Shown here: piece after piece, positions 1 through 7,564 of the stretch | Numbering within the stretch: position 1 is the first letter of the stretch | How the letters are laid out: each line of letters starts with the position of its first letter | Source of the DNA: an uncultured Clostridia bacterium | GTDB taxonomy: Bacteria > Bacillota_A > Clostridia > Christensenellales > CAG-138 | Assembly: GCA_947302865.1 (NCBI GenBank) | Contig: CAMYWS010000005.1 | Span: 1 to 23,827 of the forward strand | Direction of reading: 5' to 3' | Length of the DNA: 23,827 nucleotides | The notes under the pieces: generated by a model | The model's input: only the letters and a program-made list of their open reading frames with translations | What the model was told of the DNA's origin: nothing | Databases searched by the model: none | Program-made: the position numbers and the translations under genes

Positions 1-78
1 TCCGGTCTTGCAATCGTGCTCGACCAGATCGCAAAGAAGCTGGATCCCAACGCAGTTGCAGAAACTGCAGAGGCATAA
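1..78 (+). CDS. rplJ: Large ribosomal subunit protein L10, C-terminal end (partial)
   Basis: The frame is open from the first base and ends in TAA at 76-78. It encodes 25 residues starting SGLAIVLDQIAKKLDP and ending in an Ala/Glu-rich tail. In the L10 family the C-terminal helix (LARVLDAIAEKK-type) binds the L7/L12 dimers that form the ribosomal stalk, and this piece matches that helix. The identification also rests on position: rplL follows 64 bases downstream on the same strand, the usual rplJ-rplL order. The 5' part lies outside the window, so start, length and the rRNA-binding part cannot be judged. The rplJ-rplL gap holds a small hairpin (ACGGC-ACA-GCCGT, 87-99) and an A-rich stretch. 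Confidence 0.85.
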   Translation, partial: SGLAIVLDQIAKKLDPNAVAETAEA

Positions 79-142
79 CAACCAAAACGGCACAGCCGTA
101 CAAACCAAAAATCAAAAAACAAAATTTTAAAGGAGAAATATC

Positions 143-511
143 ATGAATAAGGAACAACTGATCGCCGATATTAAGGCAATGTCCGTTTTGGAACTCCACG
201 AACTCGTCAAGGCTCTCGAAGAGGAGTTCGGCGTGTCCGCAGCAGCAACCGCAGTCGCAGTCGCAGGCCCCGTCGCCGCAGCTGAAGAAGTCGAAGAGAA
301 GACCGAGTTCGACGTCATCCTCAAGGAGATCGGACCGGAGAAGATCAAGGTCATCAAGGTCGTCCGCGAGCAGACCGGCCTCGGCCTGAAGGAAGCAAAG
401 GACGTCGTCGACAACGCGCCCAAGGCCGTCAAGGAAGGCGTTTCCAAGGAAGAAGCAGAGAAGATCGTCGAAGCGTTCAAGGCAGTCGGCGCAACCTGCG
501 AAATCAAATAA
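143..511 (+). CDS. rplL: Large ribosomal subunit protein L7/L12
   Basis: This 122-residue protein is full length for the family. The N-terminal dimerisation helices ([18 protein letters not shown], about 1-32) are followed by an Ala/Val hinge (about 33-52). The globular C-terminal domain (about 55-122) carries [23 protein letters not shown] and the [13 protein letters not shown] helix that contacts elongation-factor GTPases. L7/L12 forms the mobile stalk of the 50S subunit, anchored by L10, which is encoded just upstream. The start is fixed by AAAGGAGA at about 129-136, six bases before the ATG. A strong terminator follows within 20 bases, so the ribosomal transcript seems to end here rather than run on into rpoB. 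Confidence 0.98.
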   Translation: MNKEQLIADIKAMSVLELHELVKALEEEFGVSAAATAVAVAGPVAAAEEVEEKTEFDVILKEIGPEKIKVIKVVREQTGLGLKEAKDVVDNAPKAVKEGVSKEEAEKIVEAFKAVGATCEIK

Positions 512-528
512 TTCCACCCAAAACAACA

Positions 529-558
529 AGAGACGGAAGCGATTCTGTCTCTTTTTTT
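529..558 (+). terminator. Rho-independent terminator of the rplJ-rplL unit
   Basis: AGAGACGGAA (529-538) pairs with TTCTGTCTCT (543-552) over 10 base pairs with one G-T wobble. The loop is a GCGA tetraloop (GNRA class). A run of T residues (553-558) follows at once. It lies 18 bases after the rplL stop. Confidence 0.92.
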
Positions 559-593
559 GATTCCCGCGCAATCGGTTGTGGCGATTCCCGCGC
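559..593. repeat. Direct repeat of GATTCCCGCGC upstream of the TetR-family gene
   Basis: The 11-mer GATTCCCGCGC occurs at 559-569 and again at 583-593, start to start 24 bases. Each copy is followed by a TGTGG-containing stretch. A TATGAT box, a possible -10, lies at 602-607; its best -35 candidate (TTGTGG, 576-581) is 20 bases away, so the promoter is weak. Two direct repeats just ahead of a regulator gene could be binding sites for autoregulation, but this is inference only. Confidence 0.35.
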
Positions 594-638
594 GGCTGTG
601 GTATGATGGATGAAAAGAATGCAAAACGGAGGAAAATG

Positions 639-1220
639 ATGATGAGACGGCTTGCCGATTCCGCAAGCACGGTTGAAAAGCTGCGGCAGGCGCTGTTGTC
701 CTGCCTGAACGAGCGGGAATACCGCGACGTCACGATCGCGAAACTGTCCAAACGCGCCGGGATCAATCGAACGACGTTCTATCTCTTCTGCGGCTCGAAG
801 GATGAGCTTTTCATAGATTTGTGCAGATCGCTGGTCGACCGGTGGTTTCAGCCGTTCTTTGATCTGAATATCGCGCGGAATACGGACCGGGAGAAGGCGC
901 TTTTTGAGGAGCTGCTTGCGTGGATCGCGCAGCGGCGCACCGCGCTCACGCGGATCCTGAACGTTCGGACGGAGCCGTTCGACGGGTTCTTTCTGTTTGC
1001 GGACGAGATCGAAAAGAAGATGGCCACGCAGAGCATCCTCAAGGCAGAGAACGAGAAGAAACAGAAGAAATACGATCTGTTCATCAAGATCTATTCCGTC
1101 AGCCTGGCGTCCATCGTGAAGTGGTGGCTCGAAGAGGGCGACGGCTTCGATGAGGACGAGTTCCACGCCATGATCGAGCGGCTGCGGTACAAGGGCTATT
1201 ACAGCGTTCTCGAGGACTGA
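639..1220 (+). CDS. TetR/AcrR-family transcriptional regulator
   Basis: The predicted protein has 193 residues, typical for TetR regulators. The N-terminal DNA-binding domain has the family helix-turn-helix (about 27-60): YRDVTIAKLSKRAGINRTTF, then YLFCGSKDELFIDL. The rest is helical and should form the ligand-binding and dimer domain. I cannot predict the ligand. CGGAGG (627-632) lies 6 bases before ATG 639; ATG 642 is almost as good, and upstream in-frame starts lack a binding site. The gene stands alone after the rplL terminator. The next promoter, 30 bases past its stop, is flanked by inverted GTCGAC arms. Since TetR proteins usually control adjacent genes through palindromes over promoters, the DUF6273 genes downstream are the obvious candidate target. 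Confidence 0.93.
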   Translation: MMRRLADSASTVEKLRQALLSCLNEREYRDVTIAKLSKRAGINRTTFYLFCGSKDELFIDLCRSLVDRWFQPFFDLNIARNTDREKALFEELLAWIAQRRTALTRILNVRTEPFDGFFLFADEIEKKMATQSILKAENEKKQKKYDLFIKIYSVSLASIVKWWLEEGDGFDEDEFHAMIERLRYKGYYSVLED

Positions 1221-1226
1221 TTTTGA

Positions 1227-1288
1227 GTCGACATATAACCGGGGTATGTCTTGAAATTAACGCTATATCTGGTTATAATATGGTCGAC
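1227..1288. promoter_or_regulatory. Inverted GTCGAC arms around a promoter: candidate TetR-type operator
   Basis: GTCGACATATAACC (1227-1240) is mirrored, with small insertions, by GGTTATAATATGGTCGAC (1271-1288). The right arm covers the -10 box and probable transcription start, and the left arm lies upstream of the -35. A TetR-family gene ends just 6 bases before the left arm. Binding here would block RNA polymerase. No binding data can be inferred from sequence alone. Confidence 0.5.
1251..1279 (+). promoter_or_regulatory. Sigma-A type promoter for the DUF6273 gene pair
   Basis: TTGAAA (1251-1256) and a perfect TATAAT (1274-1279) are separated by 17 bases. It is one of the best promoters in the window and lies 59 bases before the GTG start of the first DUF6273 gene. 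Confidence 0.85.
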
Positions 1289-1337
1289 ACTTACGCCGAC
1301 CGGAACAAAAAAACCGGGAGGCGGAGGAGGGGTGGAC

Positions 1338-2234
1338 GTGGAAAAGATTGCGGAGGAAACCGAACGCAGCGAAGCGGAACGCAAGAGGAAAAAACGGAAG
1401 ACGGCGCTCATCATCGCGCTGTCGGTTCTCGCCGTTCTGCTTGCGCTCGCCGTACTGCTGCCGCTCGTCATTCTGCCGGGGATACGCTATGCAAAAGCGA
1501 CGGAGCTTTATCACGCGGACGAATACGAGGGGGAGGACGGGGCACTTGCGGCGCCGGACGGCGATCCGGACAGCGCCGAGAGAGCAGACGATATTTGCGA
1601 ACAGCACAAGGAAGCCGGGTTCAGAAACGCCGCAGTCGGGGATTACGTTTTGTTCGGCGCGTACGAGCAGGACAACGATCCTTCGAACGGAAAGGAAAGC
1701 ATCGAGTGGCTGGTGCTGGAGAAGGACGGCGACAGCGTGCTTCTCATCAGTCGGTATGCGCTCGACTGCCGACCGTATCACGACGCACTTGATGAGATGA
1801 CGTGGGAGGAATGCTCCTTGCGCGCCTGGCTGAATGAGAGCTTTCTCAACGATGCGTTCAGCGCAGACGAACAGAGCCGGATCCTGAACACGCGCGTCAG
1901 CGCGGACCGGAACCCAAGCTACACGACGACGCCCGCGGGGAACGATACGGAGGACAGGGTGTTCCTTCTGAGCATTCCGGAGGCCGTTCGGTACATGGAT
2001 CCGGAAAGCGCGAGACAAGGCGAGCCGACCGCATACGCGAATGCGCAGAGCGGATTCGAAAACATCTGCACCGCCAACGGACACTGCCTGTGGTGGCTGC
2101 GGTCGCCGGGGATCCAGAGCATGAACATCGCGATCGTCGACAGCACCGGCTGCGTCAGCTTACACGGGTACAGCGTCGATCACGCGAATACGGCGGTTCG
2201 TCCCGCAATACGGGTCGACGTCGGCGACAGTTGA
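1338..2234 (+). CDS. Membrane-anchored DUF6273 domain protein, short paralogue
   Basis: This 298-residue protein has a charged Glu/Lys/Arg N-terminus (1-22), one hydrophobic span (about 23-48) and then an outside domain. The C-terminal part (about 100-298) is a DUF6273 domain: VGDYVLFGAYEQDND, IEWLVL, then TWEECSLRAWLNESFLNDAF, WWLRSPG and a closing AVRPAIRVD. DUF6273 has no known biochemical activity and is common in Clostridia. The start is GTG 1338, placed by GGAGGAGG at 1323-1330; other in-frame starts would be inside the promoter. It is a paralogue of the next gene: the span and its flanks are about 88% identical in DNA. Here the stretch between membrane span and DUF6273 holds only one decayed repeat (LYHADEYE...DSAERA) instead of three. 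A TetR-family regulator just upstream may control it. Confidence 0.85.
   Translation: MEKIAEETERSEAERKRKKRKTALIIALSVLAVLLALAVLLPLVILPGIRYAKATELYHADEYEGEDGALAAPDGDPDSAERADDICEQHKEAGFRNAAVGDYVLFGAYEQDNDPSNGKESIEWLVLEKDGDSVLLISRYALDCRPYHDALDEMTWEECSLRAWLNESFLNDAFSADEQSRILNTRVSADRNPSYTTTPAGNDTEDRVFLLSIPEAVRYMDPESARQGEPTAYANAQSGFENICTANGHCLWWLRSPGIQSMNIAIVDSTGCVSLHGYSVDHANTAVRPAIRVDVGDS
1360..1499 (+). repeat. 140-bp coding repeat, copy 1 (second copy at 2549-2688)
   Basis: This block encodes the basic flank and membrane span of the first DUF6273 protein. It aligns without gaps to 2549-2688 at a constant offset of 1189 bases. I count about 17 mismatches by hand, mostly at third codon positions or conservative changes. 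It marks a tandem gene duplication. Confidence 0.9.
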
Positions 2235-2243
2235 TGCGGCTTC

Positions 2244-2259
2244 CGCCTTTGAAAAGGCG
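2244..2259 (+). other. Small hairpin after the first DUF6273 gene
   Basis: CGCCTT (2244-2249) and AAGGCG (2254-2259) can pair around a TGAA loop, 9 bases after the stop codon. Only two T residues follow directly, so it is at best a weak terminator. Read-through into the second DUF6273 gene is likely, because no clear promoter is visible between them. Confidence 0.4.
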
Positions 2260-2340
2260 TTCATACGCGGGAACAGTATTTGACCGACGGATCTGCTTAT
2301 GCGGTCCGAACGGCGATCGGGAAAGGACAAAGGACACTGC

Positions 2341-3618
2341 ATGGAAACAAAGGATCAGACCGTACTGACGGAGACGCAGAAGGACGGGATATACGAGACT
2401 GCATGCGCGAAGATGCGCGGCGTGAAAAACGCGGACATGCAGCGGGAGGCGATCGATCTTTTCAGGACCATTTCCGGCTGGCGCGACGCGGATGAACGAA
2501 TCGCGGTCTGCGAGCAGCGGATCATGGCGCTCACAGAAAAGGCAGAAGCCGAACGCAGCGAAGCGGAACGCAAGACGAAAAAACGGAAAACGGCGCTCAC
2601 CGTCGCACTGTCGATTCTCGCTGTTCTCGTTGCGCTTGCCGTTCTGCTGCCGTTGGTCATTCTGCCGGGCGTGCGCTATGCCAAAGCGATGGCGCTCTAT
2701 AACGCAGGCGAGTATGAGAGCGCGATCCCGGCGTTCGAGGCGATGCGCGGTTACCGGGACAGCGAAGCGAAGACGACCGAGTGCCGATACGGCGCTGCGG
2801 CGGATCTGTTTGAAGCGGGCGAATACGAGGCGGCAGCGGCTGCTTTTACGGAACTGGACGGGTATCTGGACAGCGCGGAGAGAGCCGAAGCAAGCAAAGC
2901 AGCGTTCTCGGAGCAGCAATACGCGGCAGCGAAGGAACTTTGCGCCGCCGGAAAATATGACGAAGCGTATCCGATGCTGATCGCGCTGGACGGATACAGG
3001 GACAGCGAAACGCTTGCAAACGACATCTATGACGATTATAAGACTGCAAGGATCAGAAACGCGAAGGTCGGAGATTCCGTATGGTTCGGTGCATACGAGC
3101 AGGACAATGATCCTGCAAACGGCGCGGAAGATATCGAGTGGGTGGTTCTGGCAAGGGACGACGACGGCATTCTGGTCATCAGCCGGTACGTGCTGGATTA
3201 TATGCAGTACAGTTCTTCCACGGAGAACGCTTCCTGGGATACGTGCTCGCTGCGCAAATGGCTGAACGAAACGTTCTTAACCGGCGCGTTCGTCGAGGAG
3301 GAACAGAGCAGGATCCGGGACGTGATCGGCAAAGTGTTTTTGCTGAGCACGCCGGACGCCTATAAATATCTGGGGACGGACGAAGCGAGAAGGTGTGTCC
3401 CGACCGAGTACGCGATCGCGAAGGGCGCGATTACGAGCAGCAGTTATCAGGTGGACGGAAAGGACACGTGCGGTTGGTGGCTTCGGACGCCTTACAGCAG
3501 CAACTATCATGCCGCCGTGATCACCATCGACGGCGCCGTTTCAACGCTCGACGTCGACATCTGGCTGATCTATTACGGGGTCCGTCCCGCGCTGTGGATC
3601 GATTTCGAAGCGAACTGA
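2341..3618 (+). CDS. Membrane-anchored DUF6273 domain protein with TPR-like repeats
   Basis: This 425-residue protein has one membrane span (about 84-109). Before it is a cytosolic part with a TPR-like unit (about 18-61, ending GWRDADERIAVCEQRI). After it come three units of the same type (about 117-148, 153-185, 196-230), each with an A/G-EYE-A core and a GYxDSE turn. The DUF6273 domain follows (about 242-425): VGDSVWFGAYEQDND, EDIEWVVL, TCSLRKWLNETFL, GWWLRTP and GVRPALWIDF. The likely topology is N-terminus inside, repeats and DUF6273 outside. AAAGGA (2329-2334) is 6 bases before ATG 2341; an earlier ATG at 2299 has no binding site. It is the longer paralogue of the preceding gene. The function is unknown; TPR-like units suggest protein contacts. 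Confidence 0.87.
   Translation: METKDQTVLTETQKDGIYETACAKMRGVKNADMQREAIDLFRTISGWRDADERIAVCEQRIMALTEKAEAERSEAERKTKKRKTALTVALSILAVLVALAVLLPLVILPGVRYAKAMALYNAGEYESAIPAFEAMRGYRDSEAKTTECRYGAAADLFEAGEYEAAAAAFTELDGYLDSAERAEASKAAFSEQQYAAAKELCAAGKYDEAYPMLIALDGYRDSETLANDIYDDYKTARIRNAKVGDSVWFGAYEQDNDPANGAEDIEWVVLARDDDGILVISRYVLDYMQYSSSTENASWDTCSLRKWLNETFLTGAFVEEEQSRIRDVIGKVFLLSTPDAYKYLGTDEARRCVPTEYAIAKGAITSSSYQVDGKDTCGWWLRTPYSSNYHAAVITIDGAVSTLDVDIWLIYYGVRPALWIDFEAN
2549..2688 (+). repeat. 140-bp coding repeat, copy 2 (first copy at 1360-1499)
   Basis: This is the second copy of the membrane-span block described at 1360-1499. It encodes residues about 70-116 of the longer DUF6273 protein. The sequence before this block has no counterpart in the shorter paralogue. 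Confidence 0.9.
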
Positions 3619-3661
3619 AGACGGCTTCGGACCCGGACGTCCGCCGGAATCGCGGACGGTA

Positions 3662-3690
3662 TTGACGGCGTACCGGTCATGCGATACGAT
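3662..3690 (+). promoter_or_regulatory. Promoter for the ABC permease-ATPase pair
   Basis: TTGACG (3662-3667) and TACGAT (3685-3690) are 17 bases apart, 42 bases before the permease ATG. The spacing is ideal and each box has a single mismatch to consensus or close to it. The hairpin just upstream (GTCCGC...GCGGAC, about 3640-3658) has no T run. Confidence 0.65.
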
Positions 3691-3732
3691 CGGCACGAAA
3701 CCATTTTGGCAGAATAAGGGGATAAGAACACG

Positions 3733-6700
3733 ATGACAGCAATCAAAAACGGAATCAAATGCACGCTGCGGACACCGTGGAAGACCGTCCTGTTTTCCGC
3801 GGTACTCGTTCTGCTGTCCGCACTGCTGACCGTTTCCCTGTGCGTTTTTTCGGCGGTGCGCGCCTATCTTTCCGATTGCGAGGATTACTTTCACACGATC
3901 GCAAATCTCGAATACGTCGGGAACGAGTATCCGAACGGGACCGTCTACGACGAGGATCTCGTCAAGGCGGTCACGGAACACAGCGACGAACTGAACGCGC
4001 TGACCGGCGCGGACAGCGTGATCTCGTATGAGGCGGAAAGCAACACGGTTGCCATCATCGACGGATTCCACCGCTGGGACAATTATACGCTCGAACCGAA
4101 CCGCGCGGTCATGCGCCTGAGCAATCAGATGTACGATTCACGGTACGACATGTATCTGATGATCGTCGTCGAAACGTATTGCTCCAACAAGGATTACACG
4201 GGAACGATGCTGTACGTCCGCACGCAGGAGATGCCGGGAAACGGCGGGGAAGAGTTGGAAACAGGCAAGACCTATTATACCGCCGGACGATACTTCAAGG
4301 GACAGACCAACAATCCCTGGTATTACGCGGAAGCGGTCACATTCTATGAGGACGGTGAGGAACTGACGCTGCAGCCCTTTGCGCCTGCGGACGAATCGGA
4401 CGGCGAAGCGTATCTTCGGTACGCCGATATCGTGCGGCTCAGAAATGACAGCTGCCGGGTGTTCTGTTCGGCGTCTCTCGACGACTATCTGCCGTTCCAT
4501 CAGCAGCAGATCTCGCTGAAAGAGGGGCGGCTGTTTACCGCGGAGGAGTATGCGTCGCGCGCGCATGTGTGCGTCGTATCGGACCGCATCGCCGGCGTAT
4601 TCGGCAGCCGGGTCGGCGATCGCATCCGGTTTCAGGTGTTTTCATCGGACGGGGACCTGTACGAGCCGGGCATATGGAAGGAAACGGACGAAGGCGAATA
4701 TGAGATCGTCGGCATCTACAAGGATAATGAGAATTACCCGTATCGGATCTTTCTGCCGGACGCCGGGGCGACAAACGTCGGTATCCGGCCGGTCACGGGG
4801 TATCGGCTCGGACATTTTCGTCTGCAGAACGATCAGGCGGCAGCGTTCGAGCAGCTCGCCGAACCGCTTCAGAAATACGGTTTCCGCGTAACGGTCTACG
4901 ACCAGGGCTATGCGGCGGCAACCGAGCCGATGCGCGAGCTGATGTTCATTTCCGTCATCTTTCTCGCGGCCTGCCTGCTGCTGACGGTCGTAGCGCATGC
5001 GATGCAAAGCCATCTGTTTGTTTCGAGACAGAAGGAATCGGCGCTGACGATGCGCGCGCTCGGCGGCGAAAAGACGCACGTGCTGACCTATTTCGTCAGC
5101 GCGTCGCTGCTTCTTTCGGTCGTTTCCACCGTGATCGGCTGCGTGATCGGAAAGCTGCTCGAAGGCCGCGTGATGGAGATTTTGCGGCAGTTTGCAACGC
5201 AGTTTGCCGATCGGGATCTTAGATTTTCCGGCAGCCGCATGTCGCTGACGCGCACGCTCGCGTTCGAGCCGTCGATCGCGCTGCACGTGTATCTGCTGTC
5301 CGCGGCGCTGCTCGTGTTCGGCTCGCTTCTGTTCACCGCACTGTTCACGTTCCGCGTCCTGCACGTGAAAAAGACCAAGACAAAGAAACGGTCGGCGCTC
5401 AACACGCTGCCGAAGCACGTGGGGAAGAGCTCAAAGCTTTCCGGCGTGCTGAAATACGCGCTGCTCTCGATGCGCAGGGGCGTGATCCGCACGGCGGCCG
5501 TCGTCCTGCTTTGTCTGATGGTCGCGATCTTTTTCGGACGGCTGACGACGTCGCTGGATGGATATCGGGACCAGCTCGATGCGTATCGGAAAAACGCGGT
5601 CGTGACCGGCTTTGCAACCGATTATCAGGGACAGCTCATCGACGGCATGGTCGTGCGGAGCCGTCCGATTGAAAACCTGCTGAAAACCGGGCTGCTGTCG
5701 GACCATACCGTAACCGATACGATGGCGTATGGCGAAGTGGTCGGCGTAACGGTATCGGCGGACGGAACGGAATACGACGTTCCGGATCCGCGGATCCCGT
5801 CGGGCGGTTCGTTCGCGTTTGATACGCTGGTCGACCGGCTGTATTCGGAATCCAAATGGATCGCCGCGTCGTCGGTCGAAGGCAGTCCGCTGTTCCATTA
5901 CGTCAAGATCAAGGATATCGAATGGCTGGACGGGTATTCGGACGATGATTTCGTCGGAGGAGATCCGATCTGCGCGCTGCCGAGGCACATGATGGAAGAA
6001 AAGGGTATCGGGCTCGGCGATACGATCAAGATCCTGTTCACGGACGCGCCGTCCATGTATTTTGCCTACATGATATGCGGCTCGGTCGACGTTCGGGTCG
6101 TTGCCTCGTATGCCGCCGGCACGACCAGACCCTACATCTTCTCGCCGATCGATTACTATCCCACGGCGCAGGTCATGGAAGAGCTGACGAAGGAGCATGA
6201 CGGGCAAGGGGAATACCCGTTCGAATACGACGGCTATGACACGATCGACGCCGGACGCCGGACTTATGACAGCTTCCTGTTTACGCTGCGGAACGCGGAG
6301 GATCTCGACACGCTGCGGCAGGGACTGGAGGACGCCGGATTTTCCTACGTGCATTCCGGGATCCGGTCCAAGCCGTTCGCGATCATCGAAGACGAGATGT
6401 ACCTCAATACCACGCAATCCATGGAGCGGCAGATTCAATACGTCGGCGTGCTGTACGACGCGCTGTACATCATCGCGGGCGTGATCGGACTGGTGCTTGC
6501 GTGGCTTCTGACGCTGTCGAGACGGCAGGAAATCGCGGTCATGCGCGCCATGGGCACACAGCCGTACCGGATCCTGCTGAACTTCCTGTTCGAGCAGGCG
6601 GTGCTGTCCGCGATCGGCATCGTGATCGGCATCGCGATCTCGTATTTGACAGGGTGTCCGCTGTCCACGGCGTTTCTGATCCTGTGCGGCGCGTTCTGCG

Positions 6701-6783
6701 GCGTCTGGAACCTGTCCACGCTGATCTGCCTCATCACAGGGCTTCTGAAACCGTCCTATGCATCCCTGACCGAACCCGAATAA
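3733..6783 (+). CDS. ABC transporter permease, MacB/FtsX type with two large outer domains
   Basis: The protein has 1016 residues and two FtsX-like halves. A first span (about 14-40) is followed by a large outer domain (about 45-395). Then come three spans (about 400-425, 447-472, 517-545) and a further one at about 590-610. A second outer domain (about 615-900) precedes the last three spans (about 904-1005). Both halves have the coupling-helix signature next to a span: RQKESALTMRALGG (about 432) and RRQEIAVMRAMGTQ (about 929), typical of MacB-type mechanotransmission permeases. These do not move substrates through the membrane like classical importers; known relatives handle peptides, lipoproteins or envelope signals. 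The substrate is unknown here. AAGGGGA (about 3715-3722) serves ATG 3733. The ATPase gene follows after 19 bases. Confidence 0.93.
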   Translation: MTAIKNGIKCTLRTPWKTVLFSAVLVLLSALLTVSLCVFSAVRAYLSDCEDYFHTIANLEYVGNEYPNGTVYDEDLVKAVTEHSDELNALTGADSVISYEAESNTVAIIDGFHRWDNYTLEPNRAVMRLSNQMYDSRYDMYLMIVVETYCSNKDYTGTMLYVRTQEMPGNGGEELETGKTYYTAGRYFKGQTNNPWYYAEAVTFYEDGEELTLQPFAPADESDGEAYLRYADIVRLRNDSCRVFCSASLDDYLPFHQQQISLKEGRLFTAEEYASRAHVCVVSDRIAGVFGSRVGDRIRFQVFSSDGDLYEPGIWKETDEGEYEIVGIYKDNENYPYRIFLPDAGATNVGIRPVTGYRLGHFRLQNDQAAAFEQLAEPLQKYGFRVTVYDQGYAAATEPMRELMFISVIFLAACLLLTVVAHAMQSHLFVSRQKESALTMRALGGEKTHVLTYFVSASLLLSVVSTVIGCVIGKLLEGRVMEILRQFATQFADRDLRFSGSRMSLTRTLAFEPSIALHVYLLSAALLVFGSLLFTALFTFRVLHVKKTKTKKRSALNTLPKHVGKSSKLSGVLKYALLSMRRGVIRTAAVVLLCLMVAIFFGRLTTSLDGYRDQLDAYRKNAVVTGFATDYQGQLIDGMVVRSRPIENLLKTGLLSDHTVTDTMAYGEVVGVTVSADGTEYDVPDPRIPSGGSFAFDTLVDRLYSESKWIAASSVEGSPLFHYVKIKDIEWLDGYSDDDFVGGDPICALPRHMMEEKGIGLGDTIKILFTDAPSMYFAYMICGSVDVRVVASYAAGTTRPYIFSPIDYYPTAQVMEELTKEHDGQGEYPFEYDGYDTIDAGRRTYDSFLFTLRNAEDLDTLRQGLEDAGFSYVHSGIRSKPFAIIEDEMYLNTTQSMERQIQYVGVLYDALYIIAGVIGLVLAWLLTLSRRQEIAVMRAMGTQPYRILLNFLFEQAVLSAIGIVIGIAISYLTGCPLSTAFLILCGAFCGVWNLSTLICLITGLLKPSYASLTEPE

Positions 6784-6802
6784 CGAGCGAGAGGAAACGA
6801 CT

Positions 6803-7471
6803 ATGGCTATCATCGAAGAAAAAAACGTCAAATACCGGTACGAATCCAAGTACCAGACCGTGAACGCGTTGAACGGCGTGAACTGCAGCTTTGAGGAGGG
6901 CAGTCTCTATGCGCTGGTCGGCAAGTCCGGCTCGGGCAAGAGCACCTTGCTGTCGCTTATGGCGGGTCTGATGCTGCCGACGGAGGGCGAGATCCTGTTC
7001 AACGGCAAGCCGACCTCCTCGATCGATCTGAACCGCTACCGCAGGGAGAACGCAGCGGTCATCTACCAGTCGTTCCGTCTGCTGCCGCTGCTTACGGTAA
7101 CGGAAAACGTGACCTACCCGATGGAGCTCCGCGGCTTCAAGGGCAAAAAGGCGCGGGAAAGGGCGGCGGAGCTGATCCGGAAGGTCGGTCTGCCGGACAA
7201 TGTGCTGAACCGTTTTCCGAACATGCTTTCGGGCGGCGAGCAGCAGCGCGTGGCGATCGCGCGGGCGATGAGCATGGAGACGCGTCTTCTGCTTGCGGAC
7301 GAGCCGACGGGCAACCTCGACACCGAGAACAGCCGCAGGATCATCGATCTGCTGCTTGCGCTCGCGCATGAGGAAGGCTACTGCGTCGTGGTCGTCACGC
7401 ACGACCCGGAGATCTCCGCAAAGGCGGATATCACCTACCGCATCCGCGACGGTATCCTGTATCGGGAATAA
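6803..7471 (+). CDS. ABC transporter ATP-binding protein, MacB/LolD type
   Basis: The 222 residues form one nucleotide-binding domain. Walker A is GKSGSGKST (40-48), the Q-loop Gln is 89 ([13 protein letters not shown]), the signature is [14 protein letters not shown] (142-155), Walker B is [12 protein letters not shown] (162-173, catalytic Glu 167) and the switch His is 200 (VVVTHD). The ADEPTGNLD sequence is typical of the LolD/MacB/FtsE group that partners FtsX-fold permeases, which fits the adjacent gene. It should hydrolyse ATP on the cytosolic face and drive the neighbouring permease. GAGAGG lies just before the ATG. The gene is the last of the plus-strand convoy; hairpins at 7472-7491 and 7521-7555 follow. 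Confidence 0.97.
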   Translation: MAIIEEKNVKYRYESKYQTVNALNGVNCSFEEGSLYALVGKSGSGKSTLLSLMAGLMLPTEGEILFNGKPTSSIDLNRYRRENAAVIYQSFRLLPLLTVTENVTYPMELRGFKGKKARERAAELIRKVGLPDNVLNRFPNMLSGGEQQRVAIARAMSMETRLLLADEPTGNLDTENSRRIIDLLLALAHEEGYCVVVVTHDPEISAKADITYRIRDGILYRE

Positions 7472-7491
7472 ATCCGGTCTGACGACCGGAT
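7472..7491. other. Perfect 8-bp hairpin right after the ATPase stop codon
   Basis: ATCCGGTC (7472-7479) and GACCGGAT (7484-7491) pair perfectly around TGAC. It begins at the base after the stop codon. It lacks a T run, so it is more likely a 3'-end stabilising or auxiliary element than a terminator. Confidence 0.5.
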
Positions 7492-7517
7492 CAGACCCGA
7501 ACCGGAAAAACAGACAT

Positions 7518-7558
7518 AAAAAAGGAACTGTAAAGACGATCTTTACAGTTCCTTTGTG
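7518..7558. terminator. Bidirectional terminator between converging genes
   Basis: A perfect 15-bp inverted repeat, AAAGGAACTGTAAAG (7521-7535) and CTTTACAGTTCCTTT (7541-7555), encloses the loop ACGAT. An A run precedes it, giving a T run on the minus strand. It sits between the ATPase (+) and the zinc-ribbon gene (-) and can serve both. Confidence 0.9.
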
Positions 7559-7564
7559 CTTTCT

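Noticed and set aside
576..638. TTG start at 576 for the TetR-family gene
   Set aside because: No ribosome binding site there, the added residues do not look like a TetR N-terminus, and the TATGAT box would lie inside the gene. The GGAGG at 628-632 points to 639.
1338..2234. Short DUF6273 paralogue as a pseudogene
   Set aside because: The frame is intact with promoter, ribosome binding site, membrane span and a complete DUF6273 domain, so it is a shortened but probably functional gene.
5431..6849. A 470-codon minus-strand frame opposite the ABC permease
   Set aside because: Arg/Gln/His-rich antisense sequence with no start signals; the permease frame has FtsX motifs.
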